A DNA stretch of 64,000 nt from Acidisoma cellulosilyticum. GTDB taxonomy: Bacteria > Pseudomonadota > Alphaproteobacteria > Acetobacterales > Acetobacteraceae. The stretch lies in contig NZ_JAESVA010000001.1 in the NCBI RefSeq assembly GCF_020621385.1, positions 124,001 through 188,000 on the forward strand. The letters run 5' to 3'. Position 1 is the stretch's first letter. Every line of letters begins with the position of its first letter. Of this stretch, positions 39,317 to 48,283 are shown one piece after another. The notes under the pieces were generated by a model. That model was not told the origin of the DNA and did no database searches. It worked only from the letters and a program-made list of their open reading frames with translations. The translations under genes and the position numbers were made by a program.

Positions 39317-41878
39317 ATGGCTGTCCCCTTGGCCGCAACCTACCGCCTGCAATTCCACAAGAATTTCACTTTTGCGGATGCGGAAAGGCAGCTGCCTTAT
39401 CTGAAGCGCCTTGGGATCAGCCACCTCTACGCCTCCCCTATCCAGATGTCCCGCCCCGGATCGACCCACGGCTATGACGGTGTCGACCCTAGCCGGATCG
39501 ACCCGGAGCTTGGGGGCGAGGATGGGTTCCGTGCCTTGGCCGACGCGACGAAAGCCGCCGGCCTCGGCATGATCCTCGATATCGTACCCAATCATCTGGC
39601 GGTCGACAGCCTCAACCCGCTCTGGATGGACGCGCTGGAATTCGGACCGGAAGGCCCGGCCGGGCATCTTTTCGATATCGCCTGGCATAAGGGACAAGTC
39701 ATCATCCCGGCACTGGGCAAGACGCAGGTAGCCGCCGTTGCGGATGGCGAAATCACCCTGACGGCGGATTGGGAAAAGGGTCGCCTTCTGGCCCGTTATT
39801 TCGACAATGTCTGGCCGCTGCGCCCCGAGGCAATCGCGGCTGCGCTGCAGATGGCGGACGCCCGCGACGAAGGCTCGCTCGCTGGCCTCTCCCAACGTTT
39901 CCTGCGGTTCGAGAATGACGGCCGGCGAGACTTGGCAGCCATCGCCGAGGCGCGCCACGCGCTATCCGAACTTAACCCCGCGCATCGCGCCTTGGTTGAG
40001 GGGTCCCTCGCGCGGATGGACATCGCCGCCGTGCTGCATCGCCAGCATTGGCGACTGGCCCATTGGCGCACGGAAAGCGATAGCCTCACCTATCGGCGCT
40101 TCTTCAACATCACCGGGCTGATCGGCGTGCGGGTCGAAGATCCTGCGGTCTTCGACCTCATCCATGCCTTGCCGCTGCGCCTGCTGCGGGCGCGGCTGGT
40201 GGACGGGCTGCGTGTCGATCATGTCGACGGTCTGGCCGACCCGACCGGCTATTGCGCGCGCTTGCGCCAGGAAGCGGGGCCGGAGGCTATTCTGCTGGTG
40301 GAGAAGATCCTCGGCGAGCAAGAGGCGCTGCGCGACTGGCCGATCACCGGCACGACCGGGTATGAGCGGCTGAACGATATTCAGGGTCTTTTCGTCAATC
40401 CGGAAGGATTTCAGACGCTGGATTCCTACCTCGTGCGTCAGCGGCTGCTGGCAACCGACCGCACCGAGCGGCTGGCGACCGCCAAATCCTTCATGCTGCG
40501 GACAAGCTTCCTGGGTGAGGTCGAGACGCTGACCCAGCTGGCCCACGGCATAACCCGCAGCGAACCGGATAGCGTCGAATTTGGCCTCGGCACCTTGCGC
40601 GAAGCGGTGATCGCGCTGCTGGTTCGGTTTCCCGTCTATCGCGGCTATAGCACCGATACCACGTCCGATCCGACTGACGCCAAGCTGTGGCAGGTGGCCC
40701 TCGCCGGCACCGAAGCGCATGACAATCCCTGGACCTTCGACGCGGCCTGCGCCCTCGTTCGTCTGCTCAGCCAGACCGAGCCGGGTTCTCCGCAAGAGGA
40801 GTTCATGCGTCGCTTCCAGCAACTCAGCGGCCCGGCCATGGCGAAAGGGCTTGAGGATACCGAGTTCTATCGTAGCGTAGCGCTTACGGCCGTCAACGAA
40901 GTCGGGGGCGATATCGCCCGTCCCTGGCGAAGCATTCCTGAGTTTCATGCGATCTATGCGGCGCGCGCCGGAGCGAAGGCGCAGGACCTGATCCCGCTCG
41001 CGACGCATGACACCAAGCGTGGGCCGGAGACCCGCGCCCGGATCGCGGCCTTGTCCGAGGATGCCGCCGGCTGGATCGCGCGTTTCGAAGCCTGGCACGC
41101 CTTGAATAAAGTCTTGCGATCCGAAATTGCGGCGCATGAGGCGCCGGACCCTATCGACGAATGGCTGATCTATCAGACGCTGGTCGGCACCTGGCCGATT
41201 TCCGAAGAGCGCCTGGCCGAATACCTCACCAAGGCGATGCGGGAAGCCAAGCGCCATACATTCTGGGACAATCCCAACGAGACCTATGAGAGCGCGGTCC
41301 AGGCATTCGCGTCCGGCCTGCTGCAGGATGAGCGCGCCGCCGGGTTCCGCACCGCGCTGACGCAGTTGGTCGGCGAGATCGACGCGCGGGCTCGCCTCAT
41401 GTCTCTCAGCATGACGGTGCTGCAACTGACCTTGCCGGGCAGCCCGGACCTTTATCAGGGCACCGAATTCTGGGATTTCAGCCTTGTCGACCCCGACAAC
41501 CGACGTCCGGTCGATTATGCGGCGCGCGCCGCCGCGTTAGAGTCAACCAGCCTGCCACGTCTTGCGGCCGATAAGCAGGGCGTCACAAAGCTTTTCGTGA
41601 CACAGCGACTGCTGGCGCTGCGCCAGCGCTCACCGGACCTTTTCGCCCAAGGCAGCTACACCGCGCTCGACCTGCCGCAGCCCTGGTTCGGTTTCCGGCG
41701 GGACCATGCCTCCGGCAGTCTGCTCGTGATCCTGCCGCTGGGCACGGAACCCGCGGGGAAGCTGGCCGATCTGCCGGCAGCGCCCAAAGGCCAGGGCTGG
41801 CAGCCGGTGCTGGCGGCAGCGGACGGTGCCATCGGGCTCGACCCCGCCCTTCCGCTCATCGTCATGGTCAGCGCCTAA
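39317..41878 (+). CDS. treY: Malto-oligosyltrehalose synthase
   Basis: An 853-residue GH13_26 enzyme that turns the reducing-end glucose of a malto-oligosaccharide into a trehalose unit. It shows LAATYRLQFHKNFTFADAE, HLYASPIQMSRPGSTHGYD, the nucleophile Asp near residue 301 in LRVDHVDGLADPTGY, and IQGLFVNPEG. The ATG at 39317 gives the family N-terminus; an in-frame GTG at 39260 is not supported. The usual partner treZ, which releases trehalose, is not in the window. Confidence 0.95.
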   Translation: MAVPLAATYRLQFHKNFTFADAERQLPYLKRLGISHLYASPIQMSRPGSTHGYDGVDPSRIDPELGGEDGFRALADATKAAGLGMILDIVPNHLAVDSLNPLWMDALEFGPEGPAGHLFDIAWHKGQVIIPALGKTQVAAVADGEITLTADWEKGRLLARYFDNVWPLRPEAIAAALQMADARDEGSLAGLSQRFLRFENDGRRDLAAIAEARHALSELNPAHRALVEGSLARMDIAAVLHRQHWRLAHWRTESDSLTYRRFFNITGLIGVRVEDPAVFDLIHALPLRLLRARLVDGLRVDHVDGLADPTGYCARLRQEAGPEAILLVEKILGEQEALRDWPITGTTGYERLNDIQGLFVNPEGFQTLDSYLVRQRLLATDRTERLATAKSFMLRTSFLGEVETLTQLAHGITRSEPDSVEFGLGTLREAVIALLVRFPVYRGYSTDTTSDPTDAKLWQVALAGTEAHDNPWTFDAACALVRLLSQTEPGSPQEEFMRRFQQLSGPAMAKGLEDTEFYRSVALTAVNEVGGDIARPWRSIPEFHAIYAARAGAKAQDLIPLATHDTKRGPETRARIAALSEDAAGWIARFEAWHALNKVLRSEIAAHEAPDPIDEWLIYQTLVGTWPISEERLAEYLTKAMREAKRHTFWDNPNETYESAVQAFASGLLQDERAAGFRTALTQLVGEIDARARLMSLSMTVLQLTLPGSPDLYQGTEFWDFSLVDPDNRRPVDYAARAAALESTSLPRLAADKQGVTKLFVTQRLLALRQRSPDLFAQGSYTALDLPQPWFGFRRDHASGSLLVILPLGTEPAGKLADLPAAPKGQGWQPVLAAADGAIGLDPALPLIVMVSA

Positions 41879-41960
41879 TCTCCGCGGAAGCAGTTGCCTT
41901 CGGCGCTGCAGCATAGGCAAAATCGCGATCGTTGCAGATTGCCGTCGCTGAGGTGCGCTG

Positions 41961-43403
41961 ATGAGCTTGACCGAACTGAACGCCCGCGTGCGGGCAGATC
42001 TCGCTTGTCTGGATTATCCGGCCAAGCCCTGGCTTCAACCGCAGAGCCTGGACGGTCAGCCGGTGCTGGACGTGCTCATCATCGGCGCCGGCCAAGGCGG
42101 TTTGGCGACGGCCTTCGGCCTTATGCGGGAGAAGATCACCAATATCCTGGTCGTCGATCAGGCACCGCGCGGCGAGGAAGGCGTTTGGACAACCTTCGCC
42201 CGCATGGTCACGCTGCGCACCCCCAAACACGTCTCCGGTCCTGACCTTGGCGTCGGCAGCCTGACACCGCGCGCCTGGTACGAAGCCAGTTTCGGTCATG
42301 CCCGCTGGGAGGGCCTGGGCAAAATCCCCCGCGAGGTCTGGCAGGCCTATCTGGACTGGTATCGTCAGGTGCTCAACCTGCCGGTGCGGAATGACACCGG
42401 CATCGTCGGTATCGCGGAGCAAGGCCCGTTTCTGGCCGCGACGACCGACAAGGGCGAGCTTCTGCTCGCCCGCAAGATCGTGCTGGCCACCGGCATCGCC
42501 GGCAGCGGCGCCTGGCTGATCCCCGATTTCATCGAAAATAACCTGCCGCGGGCGCGCTACGGCCATACATCCGAGCCGATCGACTTCGCAGCCCTGGCTG
42601 GCAAGCGCGTCGGCGTGCTGGGAGCCGGCGCTTCCGCCTTCGACAATGCGGCGACCGCGCTGGAAGCCGGTGCCGGACGGGTCCAGCTTTGCGTCCGCCG
42701 CCGCCGTCTGCCGCGCGTGAACCCCTATCGCTGGATGGAGCAGGCAGGCTTCCTCAGCCAGTTCGCCGAGCTCCCCGACCTGATGCGCTGGCGCTTCATG
42801 CGGCATATCTTCACCATGAACCAGCCGCCGCCGCCCGACACGGTGGCCCGCTGCGCGGCCTTTCCGCAATTTTCTGCCCATCCCGGCACGCCTTGGCTGG
42901 ACGCGCGGATGGAAGGCGACGAAATCCGCATCGCTGTTCCGGGCGGCGAATTGGCGTTCGACTTCGTCATTATCGGCGCGGGTTTCGTGATCGATGCCTC
43001 CAGACGTCCGGAACTCGCCCATTTCGCCCCGATGATCGCGACCTGGGCCGATCACTTCGCCCCGCCCGAAGGCGAGGAAGATCCGGTTTTGGCGAGCTAC
43101 CCTTACCTGACCCGCAGCTTTGCCTTCACGGAGCGGACACCAGGCCAAGTCCCTGCGCTCGCTCATCTCTACAACTTCACCTTCGGCGCCATGCCCAGCA
43201 TGGGGCTTTCCGGCGCTTCCATCAGCGGGCTGAAATTCGGCGTGCGCCGGCTGGTGAACGCCATCTGCCGGGACTTCTTTCTGGAAGACGCGGAGGCCAG
43301 CTATCTCAGCCTGCTCGACTACCAGGAACCCGAATTGACGCCGGACTCCTGGCCTGATGGTGGGGTCGGCCCTGGCTTGGCACCCTTGACCGCCGCGGAT
43401 TAG
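41961..43403 (+). CDS. FAD-dependent monooxygenase-like protein
   Basis: A 480-residue two-dinucleotide-domain flavoprotein. The FAD site is VLDVLIIGAGQGGLATAFGL near residue 35 and the NADPH site is RVGVLGAGASAFDNAATAL near residue 215. DFVIIGAGFVIDASRRP closes the fold. The layout fits flavin-containing or Baeyer-Villiger-like monooxygenases, but the substrate is unknown. GAGGTG precedes the ATG. It lies 82 bp after treY, in the same direction, with no functional link visible. Confidence 0.8.
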   Translation: MSLTELNARVRADLACLDYPAKPWLQPQSLDGQPVLDVLIIGAGQGGLATAFGLMREKITNILVVDQAPRGEEGVWTTFARMVTLRTPKHVSGPDLGVGSLTPRAWYEASFGHARWEGLGKIPREVWQAYLDWYRQVLNLPVRNDTGIVGIAEQGPFLAATTDKGELLLARKIVLATGIAGSGAWLIPDFIENNLPRARYGHTSEPIDFAALAGKRVGVLGAGASAFDNAATALEAGAGRVQLCVRRRRLPRVNPYRWMEQAGFLSQFAELPDLMRWRFMRHIFTMNQPPPPDTVARCAAFPQFSAHPGTPWLDARMEGDEIRIAVPGGELAFDFVIIGAGFVIDASRRPELAHFAPMIATWADHFAPPEGEEDPVLASYPYLTRSFAFTERTPGQVPALAHLYNFTFGAMPSMGLSGASISGLKFGVRRLVNAICRDFFLEDAEASYLSLLDYQEPELTPDSWPDGGVGPGLAPLTAAD

Positions 43404-43634
43404 GCTGACGCCAAAACGCCTGCCGATAGCAATCGCTCATAAGCCTTACGGTCCATTGAACAAAACGCCCCGAGCTGCCACAATTGTGCGGCTCGACGGC
43501 TTGGCCTTGGATGAAGCCATATCGCAAGGGTTAAGCCTTGTGATAGGAGCGGGCTGACCTGCATCTAGGTCCAAAATAGGACCGGGGGAAAAAACTCTCC
43601 GGCGAACGACTAAGCCATTTATGAAGAATGTGGA

Positions 43635-44666
43635 ATGAAGAGCGACACCAGGAAAGCAGCCCCGCTGTCCATCAATATCGCGCATGAATCAGATGACGCG
43701 CTGATCGTCCGGACAGCTTGGCTGTACTATATGGCCGGGTTGAACCAGGAAGAGACTGCGGCGAAGCTGGGTCTGCACCGTACCCGCGTCAACCGTCTTC
43801 TGGCTGAGGCGCGCGAACGTGGGCTGGTGACGATCACCATCCAGCATGAAAGCGCCCGCGAGCTTGCGACCGAGCAGGAAATCGCCCAATTCTACGGGCT
43901 CGACTTCTGCCTCGCGACGCCGCTTATCGGCTTCGAGGATGTCGCCGGCAACCCGACGCTGACCGCCGCGCAAGGCATGATCGCCCGTCGTGCCGTCGGC
44001 AGTGCCGGTGCCAATTTCCTGCGCGGAAAGCTGGCGCAGGGCCCCATCACCGTTGGCGTCAGTTGGGGACGCACGATCGAACAGGTGGCCTTGCACCTGT
44101 CAGGCGTGCGCAACCCCGAAGCGCATTTTGTTTCGCTGATGGGATCGCTGACCCGCAACTCCGCCTCCAACCCCTTTGAAGTCGTGCAGGCGCTGGCGGC
44201 GCGTACCGGCGGCGAAGGGCATTTCATCCCGGTGCCCTTCATCGCCGATTCCGAGGCCGATCGCGACGTGCTCGCCTCTCAGCGCAGCGTCGTCGACGCG
44301 CTGGCGCTCGCTGAGAATGCCGATCTCTACATCGCGAGCCTGGGTGAGCTGTCGGAAAACTCCTCGCTCCGCACGCAGAATATGATCTCGTCGGATGAGT
44401 TGCGGCAGGCGGCCGAAGCGGGCGCCGTCTGCGACACGATGGGTAAACTTTTTGCGCTCGATGGGCGGCCGATCGACCATGACATCAACAACCGCACCAT
44501 CGCGGTGAAGATCGAGGCTCTGCGGGGCCGCGATGTCGTGCTGCTCTGCGGTGGCATGGAGAAGATCGGAGCCTTGGAAGCCGTTTTGCGCAGCGGGTTG
44601 ATCCGTGGCTTGATCATCGACGGCGACACCGCGCGCCTGCTGGCACAACGCTGCCGCCCGGTGTGA
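43635..44666 (+). CDS. SorC family transcriptional regulator
   Basis: A 343-residue regulator. The N-terminal HTH is YYMAGLNQEETAAKLGLHRT followed by RVNRLLAEARERGLVTI. The large C-terminal sugar-phosphate-binding domain starts near residue 90 and contains VGVSWGRTIEQVALHL and LIIDGDTARLLAQ. Members (SorC, DeoR-like, LsrR) respond to phosphorylated sugars or polyols. Its target is not obvious: neighbours are a lipocalin (overlap TGATG) and the glgC-glgA pair. The 231-bp upstream gap contains only a 5-bp inverted repeat, GGTCC/GGACC, at 43568-43583. Confidence 0.9.
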   Translation: MKSDTRKAAPLSINIAHESDDALIVRTAWLYYMAGLNQEETAAKLGLHRTRVNRLLAEARERGLVTITIQHESARELATEQEIAQFYGLDFCLATPLIGFEDVAGNPTLTAAQGMIARRAVGSAGANFLRGKLAQGPITVGVSWGRTIEQVALHLSGVRNPEAHFVSLMGSLTRNSASNPFEVVQALAARTGGEGHFIPVPFIADSEADRDVLASQRSVVDALALAENADLYIASLGELSENSSLRTQNMISSDELRQAAEAGAVCDTMGKLFALDGRPIDHDINNRTIAVKIEALRGRDVVLLCGGMEKIGALEAVLRSGLIRGLIIDGDTARLLAQRCRPV

Positions 44667-45298
44667 TGGACGACAATCGGCGGTCAGGCACAGAAACGAG
44701 CCTGCCCGCCGAGACGCGATCAACTGAAAACCGACCCAAAGTCAGTGTCTCCAAACTCGCGGTCGCTGGCTTGGCGCTTATGATCGCGGGTCTCGGCGTC
44801 GTGACCTCCAAACCAAAAAAAAACCGCCGGCTGCCGCCACCCAGGCCGCGCAAACCGGTCGATCTCGACCGCTATCTGGGGCAATGGCACGAATTCGCGC
44901 GCTATACGGCCTGGTTCGAACGTGGCGCCGAAGCCGTGACGGCAGAATATTCGCGTCGCCCGGACGGTCTCATCCGGGTCGTCAACATATCACGCCAGGG
45001 CGCACCGACAGGACCTTTGCGCTGGGCAGAAGCGAAAGCGCGGCCGGTGCCGGGCAGCGACAATACCAAGCTCAAACTCGCCTTCTTCGGATCCTTCTAT
45101 TGGGGGGAGTATTGGGTGCTAGACCATGCGGAGGACTATGCCTGGTCCATCGTGGGTGAAAGCTCCCGCCGCTATCTTTGGATTTTGACGCGCAGCCCCT
45201 TCCCTGCCCCCGAGCTGCAGAGCCTGCTTTTGGCCCGCGTCCAGTCTTTTGGGTATGATCCCTCCCGTCTGCATATGACCTTGCACGCCTCCGCCTGA
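44666..45298 (+). CDS. Lipocalin (Blc-like) with an N-terminal membrane anchor
   Basis: A 210-residue protein. After an unusually long hydrophilic N-terminus (about 28 residues) comes a hydrophobic stretch, KLAVAGLALMIAGLGVVTS, then a Pro/Arg-rich spacer. The lipocalin barrel follows: VDLDRYLGQWHEFARYTAWF (GxW motif) and YWVLDHAEDYAWSIVGE. Bacterial Blc is normally an outer-membrane lipoprotein, but no lipobox cysteine is seen, so this one may be anchored by the helix. The ATG overlaps the SorC stop, with a GTG one codon earlier. Confidence 0.85.
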   Translation: MDDNRRSGTETSLPAETRSTENRPKVSVSKLAVAGLALMIAGLGVVTSKPKKNRRLPPPRPRKPVDLDRYLGQWHEFARYTAWFERGAEAVTAEYSRRPDGLIRVVNISRQGAPTGPLRWAEAKARPVPGSDNTKLKLAFFGSFYWGEYWVLDHAEDYAWSIVGESSRRYLWILTRSPFPAPELQSLLLARVQSFGYDPSRLHMTLHASA

Positions 45299-45303
45299 TC
45301 ACC

Positions 45304-45330
45304 ATGGCGTTTGCGGGCAAACTGCGCCAT
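45304..45330 (+). terminator. Hairpin after the lipocalin gene
   Basis: ATGGCG-TTTGC-GG-GCAAA-CTG-CGCCAT folds as a 5-bp inner and 6-bp outer stem with a 3-base bulge, 5 bases after the lipocalin stop. There is no T run, so it is a possible Rho-independent-like or stabilising structure only. Confidence 0.35.
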
Positions 45331-45376
45331 CTGCGGCCCTTCTGTTCCTCCCCAGTGTTAGTTAAGCTGAATACCG

Positions 45377-45448
45377 AGTGTGCTTACAGGGTTTGAACTT
45401 CGCTACGCGCTGGCCGGGCGGTCAAGCGAAGTTCAAATCCGGCACACT
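45377..45448 (+). promoter_or_regulatory. Two-stem leader structure immediately upstream of glgC
   Basis: The outer stem is AGTGTGC (45377-45383) with GCACACT (45442-45448), 7 bp perfect. The inner stem is TTTGAACTTCGCT (45392-45404) with AGCGAAGTTCAAA (45425-45437), 13 bp perfect, around a 20-base GC-rich loop. The structure ends two bases before the GGGAGG ribosome site (45451-45456) of glgC. It could control glgC translation, or be a large DNA operator. It is not a tRNA, because the T and acceptor arms do not pair correctly. Confidence 0.6.
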
Positions 45449-45463
45449 AGGGGAGGAATAAAA

Positions 45464-46732
45464 ATGATCGAAAAATCCAAGGCCGTTTCGCCTCTATCCC
45501 GCACCGCCATGGCCTATGTTCTGGCCGGTGGCCGCGGTAGCCGCCTGATGGAAATGACCGACCGACGAGCGAAACCCGCCGTCTATTTCGGCGGCAAATC
45601 GCGCATCATCGACTTTGCTCTCTCCAATGCTCTGAATTCCGGTATTCGCCGTATTGCTGTTGCAACGCAATATAAGGCCCACAGCCTGATCAGGCATATG
45701 CAGCGCGGCTGGAACTTTCTGCGCCCCGAGCGCAACGAAAGTTTTGATATTCTGCCCGCCAGCCAGCGCGTCAGCGAAACCCAATGGTATGCCGGCACCG
45801 CGGATGCCGTCTTCCAGAACATCGACATCATTCAGGACTATCGGCCGGAACATATCGTCATCCTGGCCGGCGATCATATCTACAAGATGGATTACGAGCT
45901 CATGCTGCTGCAGCACGAGGACAATAACGCCGATGTCACCGTCGCCTGCCTGGAAGTAACGAAAGCGGAGGCCACCGGCTTCGGCGTCGTCGCGGTGGAC
46001 GAGAGCGACCGGATTGTTTCTTTTCTGGAAAAGCCCAAAGACCCGCCGACGATGCCGGGCAATCCGGACATGTGTTTCGCCAGCATGGGCATCTACGTCT
46101 TTCGCACGAAGTTTTTGTTCGACCAGTTAAGGCGTGACGCGGAAGACCCGAATTCCAGCCGAGATTTCGGCAAGGACATTATTCCGTTCCTGGTCGATCA
46201 GGGTCGCGCCTTCGCGCATCGCTTCACGCAATCCTGTGTGCGCTCGGCCGATCATGCCGAAACCTATTGGCGCGATGTCGGCACGATCGACGCCTATTGG
46301 CAGGCCAATGTCGATCTGACCGATGTCGTGCCGCCGCTTGACCTCTATGATAAAAGCTGGCCGATTTGGTCCTATGCCGAGCTGACACCGCCTGCGAAAT
46401 TCGTCCATGACGTGGGTGAGCGCAGGGGTGAGGCCGTCGCCTCCCTCGTCTCCGGCGGTTGCATCGTCTCCGGCGCGCGGGTGCGACGTTCGTTGCTATC
46501 GACCGGGGTTCATGCGCGGTCCTATGCCACCGTCGAGGGCGGTGTCATCCTTCCGTACGCCACCATCTCCCGCTACGCGCATCTGACCAATGTCATCGTC
46601 GATGCCGGCGTGACGATCCCGGAAGGTCTTATCGTCGGGCAAGACCCGGAGCATGATGCGCAGCGCTTCCGCCGCAGCGAAGGCGGAATTTGCCTTATCA
46701 CCCAACCGATGATCGATGCGCTGAATTTATGA
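45464..46732 (+). CDS. glgC: Glucose-1-phosphate adenylyltransferase
   Basis: A 422-residue ADP-glucose pyrophosphorylase, the committed and allosterically controlled step of bacterial glycogen synthesis. It has the nucleotide loop [39 protein letters not shown], and a C-terminal left-handed beta-helix ending [12 protein letters not shown]. The ATG at 45464 follows GGGAGG by 7 bases. The open frame upstream runs through the leader hairpin and is rejected. It overlaps glgA copy 2 by four bases (ATGA). Confidence 0.97.
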   Translation: MIEKSKAVSPLSRTAMAYVLAGGRGSRLMEMTDRRAKPAVYFGGKSRIIDFALSNALNSGIRRIAVATQYKAHSLIRHMQRGWNFLRPERNESFDILPASQRVSETQWYAGTADAVFQNIDIIQDYRPEHIVILAGDHIYKMDYELMLLQHEDNNADVTVACLEVTKAEATGFGVVAVDESDRIVSFLEKPKDPPTMPGNPDMCFASMGIYVFRTKFLFDQLRRDAEDPNSSRDFGKDIIPFLVDQGRAFAHRFTQSCVRSADHAETYWRDVGTIDAYWQANVDLTDVVPPLDLYDKSWPIWSYAELTPPAKFVHDVGERRGEAVASLVSGGCIVSGARVRRSLLSTGVHARSYATVEGGVILPYATISRYAHLTNVIVDAGVTIPEGLIVGQDPEHDAQRFRRSEGGICLITQPMIDALNL

Positions 46733-48180
46733 AAAAAATCGAGCTCCTGTCGATCACATCCGAATTCTTTCCGCTCATCAAAACAGGCGGATTGGCGGAT
46801 GTGGCCGGCGCCCTGCCCGCCGCCCTCGCCCCGGAAGGGGTCAATGTCACGACGCTTCTGCCCGGCTATCCCGCGGTCATGAAAGCGTTGCAGGAGGGTG
46901 AGCCGGTTCATGAGGTCAGCGACCTTTTCGGCGGCCCAGCCTGGCTATGGCGTGGGCGATGCGGCAAGGCACCGCTGATCGTTATCGACGCGCCGCATCT
47001 GTTCGACCGGCCCGGCAACCCCTATCTAGACGCCAGCGGGCGCGACTGGCCGGACAATCCGCAGCGCTTCGCGGCCCTTGCTTATACCGGCGCCGCGATC
47101 GCGCGCGGGCTGATGCCAGGCTATCTGCCCGATGTCGTGCATGGGCATGACTGGCAGGCCGGGTTGATGCCGGCCTATCTGCATTTCAGCGGTGATGCGG
47201 CGGATGCCGGCACAACGCGGCCGCCGAGCGTGATGACCGTTCATAACCTCGCCTTTCAGGGCCTATGCGATCCCGGTCTGCTCGGTGCGCTACGCCTGCC
47301 GCCACAGGCTTTCTCGATTCAGGGTGTGGAATATTTCGGCCGCATCAGCTTTCTGAAGGCTGGGTTGCGGTTGGCCAATCACGTCACCACCGTCTCTCCC
47401 ACCTATGCGCGCGAAATCTGTACGCCCGAAGGCGGTATGGGTTTGGACGGATTGCTGCGCGGCCGCGGTACGGCCTTGAGCGGCATTCTGAACGGTATCG
47501 ACACGGATGTCTGGAACCCGGAAACCGACGCCGCTCTGCCGCAGCGCTTTTCAGAGGGGAGGCTGAACGACCGCACTGCCAACAAGGCAGCGCTCTGCGC
47601 CCGCTTCGGGCTGGAGCCGGACCGTCTGCTGTTCGGTATCGTCAGCCGCTTGACCACACAAAAGGGCCTGGACCTGCTGCCCGCGAGCCTGTCCACCCTG
47701 CGCGCCATCGGCGCGTCCGTCGTCGTTCTCGGCGCGGGCGCGCCAGAGCTGGAACGCGCCTATGCCCAGGCCGCGCGCCCCGGAGAGATGGGGCTGTTCC
47801 TGGGCTATGACGAAGCGCTGGCACATCTGATCTATGCTGGCACGGACGCGTTGCTGATCCCGTCGCGCTTCGAGCCCTGCGGCCTGACCCAGCTTTGCGC
47901 CATGCGCTATGGCTGCCTGCCGGTGGTGACGCGCGTCGGCGGCCTTGCCGATACGGTGATCGACGCGAATGAGGCCGCCATCGGCGCCGGTGTCGCGACG
48001 GGCTTCCAGATGGACCATACGGATAGCGCCAGCCTCGACCTCGCTTTGCGGCGCGTCGCCCATGTCTGGGGCGATCGCACAGCCTGGGAGAGGATGCAAC
48101 GCAACGCGTTGACGGCCGAAGTCGGCTGGAGCCGCTCGGCCGCTCGTTACGCCGAGCTCTATCGCGGGCTTGTCGCATAG
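46729..48180 (+). CDS. glgA: Glycogen synthase GlgA, copy 2
   Basis: A 483-residue GT5 enzyme, clearly homologous to copy 1 but well diverged. It has [37 protein letters not shown] and [18 protein letters not shown]. It is translationally coupled to glgC, so it receives ADP-glucose from its operon partner. The TAG stop is the first three bases of the palindromic element at 48178-48283. Having two synthases suggests separate regulation, or different primers or chain lengths. Confidence 0.95.
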   Translation: MKKIELLSITSEFFPLIKTGGLADVAGALPAALAPEGVNVTTLLPGYPAVMKALQEGEPVHEVSDLFGGPAWLWRGRCGKAPLIVIDAPHLFDRPGNPYLDASGRDWPDNPQRFAALAYTGAAIARGLMPGYLPDVVHGHDWQAGLMPAYLHFSGDAADAGTTRPPSVMTVHNLAFQGLCDPGLLGALRLPPQAFSIQGVEYFGRISFLKAGLRLANHVTTVSPTYAREICTPEGGMGLDGLLRGRGTALSGILNGIDTDVWNPETDAALPQRFSEGRLNDRTANKAALCARFGLEPDRLLFGIVSRLTTQKGLDLLPASLSTLRAIGASVVVLGAGAPELERAYAQAARPGEMGLFLGYDEALAHLIYAGTDALLIPSRFEPCGLTQLCAMRYGCLPVVTRVGGLADTVIDANEAAIGAGVATGFQMDHTDSASLDLALRRVAHVWGDRTAWERMQRNALTAEVGWSRSAARYAELYRGLVA

Positions 48181-48283
48181 AGCGTTTCCTGTTCGCTTAC
48201 GCTCACAGATACCGCTCTAGATTATTGTTTTTGCGAGCATCTTCACACAGTCAGATGGTTCCATCTGACTGTGATCTGCTCTA
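48178..48283. mobile_element. Palindromic TAGAGC...GCTCTA intergenic element
   Basis: A 106-bp element bounded by TAGAGCG (48178-48184) and TGCTCTA (48277-48283), with an internal CGCTCTA (48213-48219). It contains a perfect 13-bp hairpin, CACAGTCAGATGG-TT-CCATCTGACTGTG (48246-48273). The left TAG is the stop of glgA copy 2 and the right CTA is the stop of the minus-strand permease, so it exactly fills the convergent gap. The hairpin could act as a two-way terminator. The ends suggest TA-targeted insertion. Confidence 0.7.

Noticed and set aside
45377-45448. A tRNA gene
   Set aside because: It has a 7-bp acceptor-like stem and a GTTCAAATCC T-loop-like string, but the T-arm bases do not pair, there is no anticodon arm, and the 13-bp inner stem does not fit a cloverleaf.
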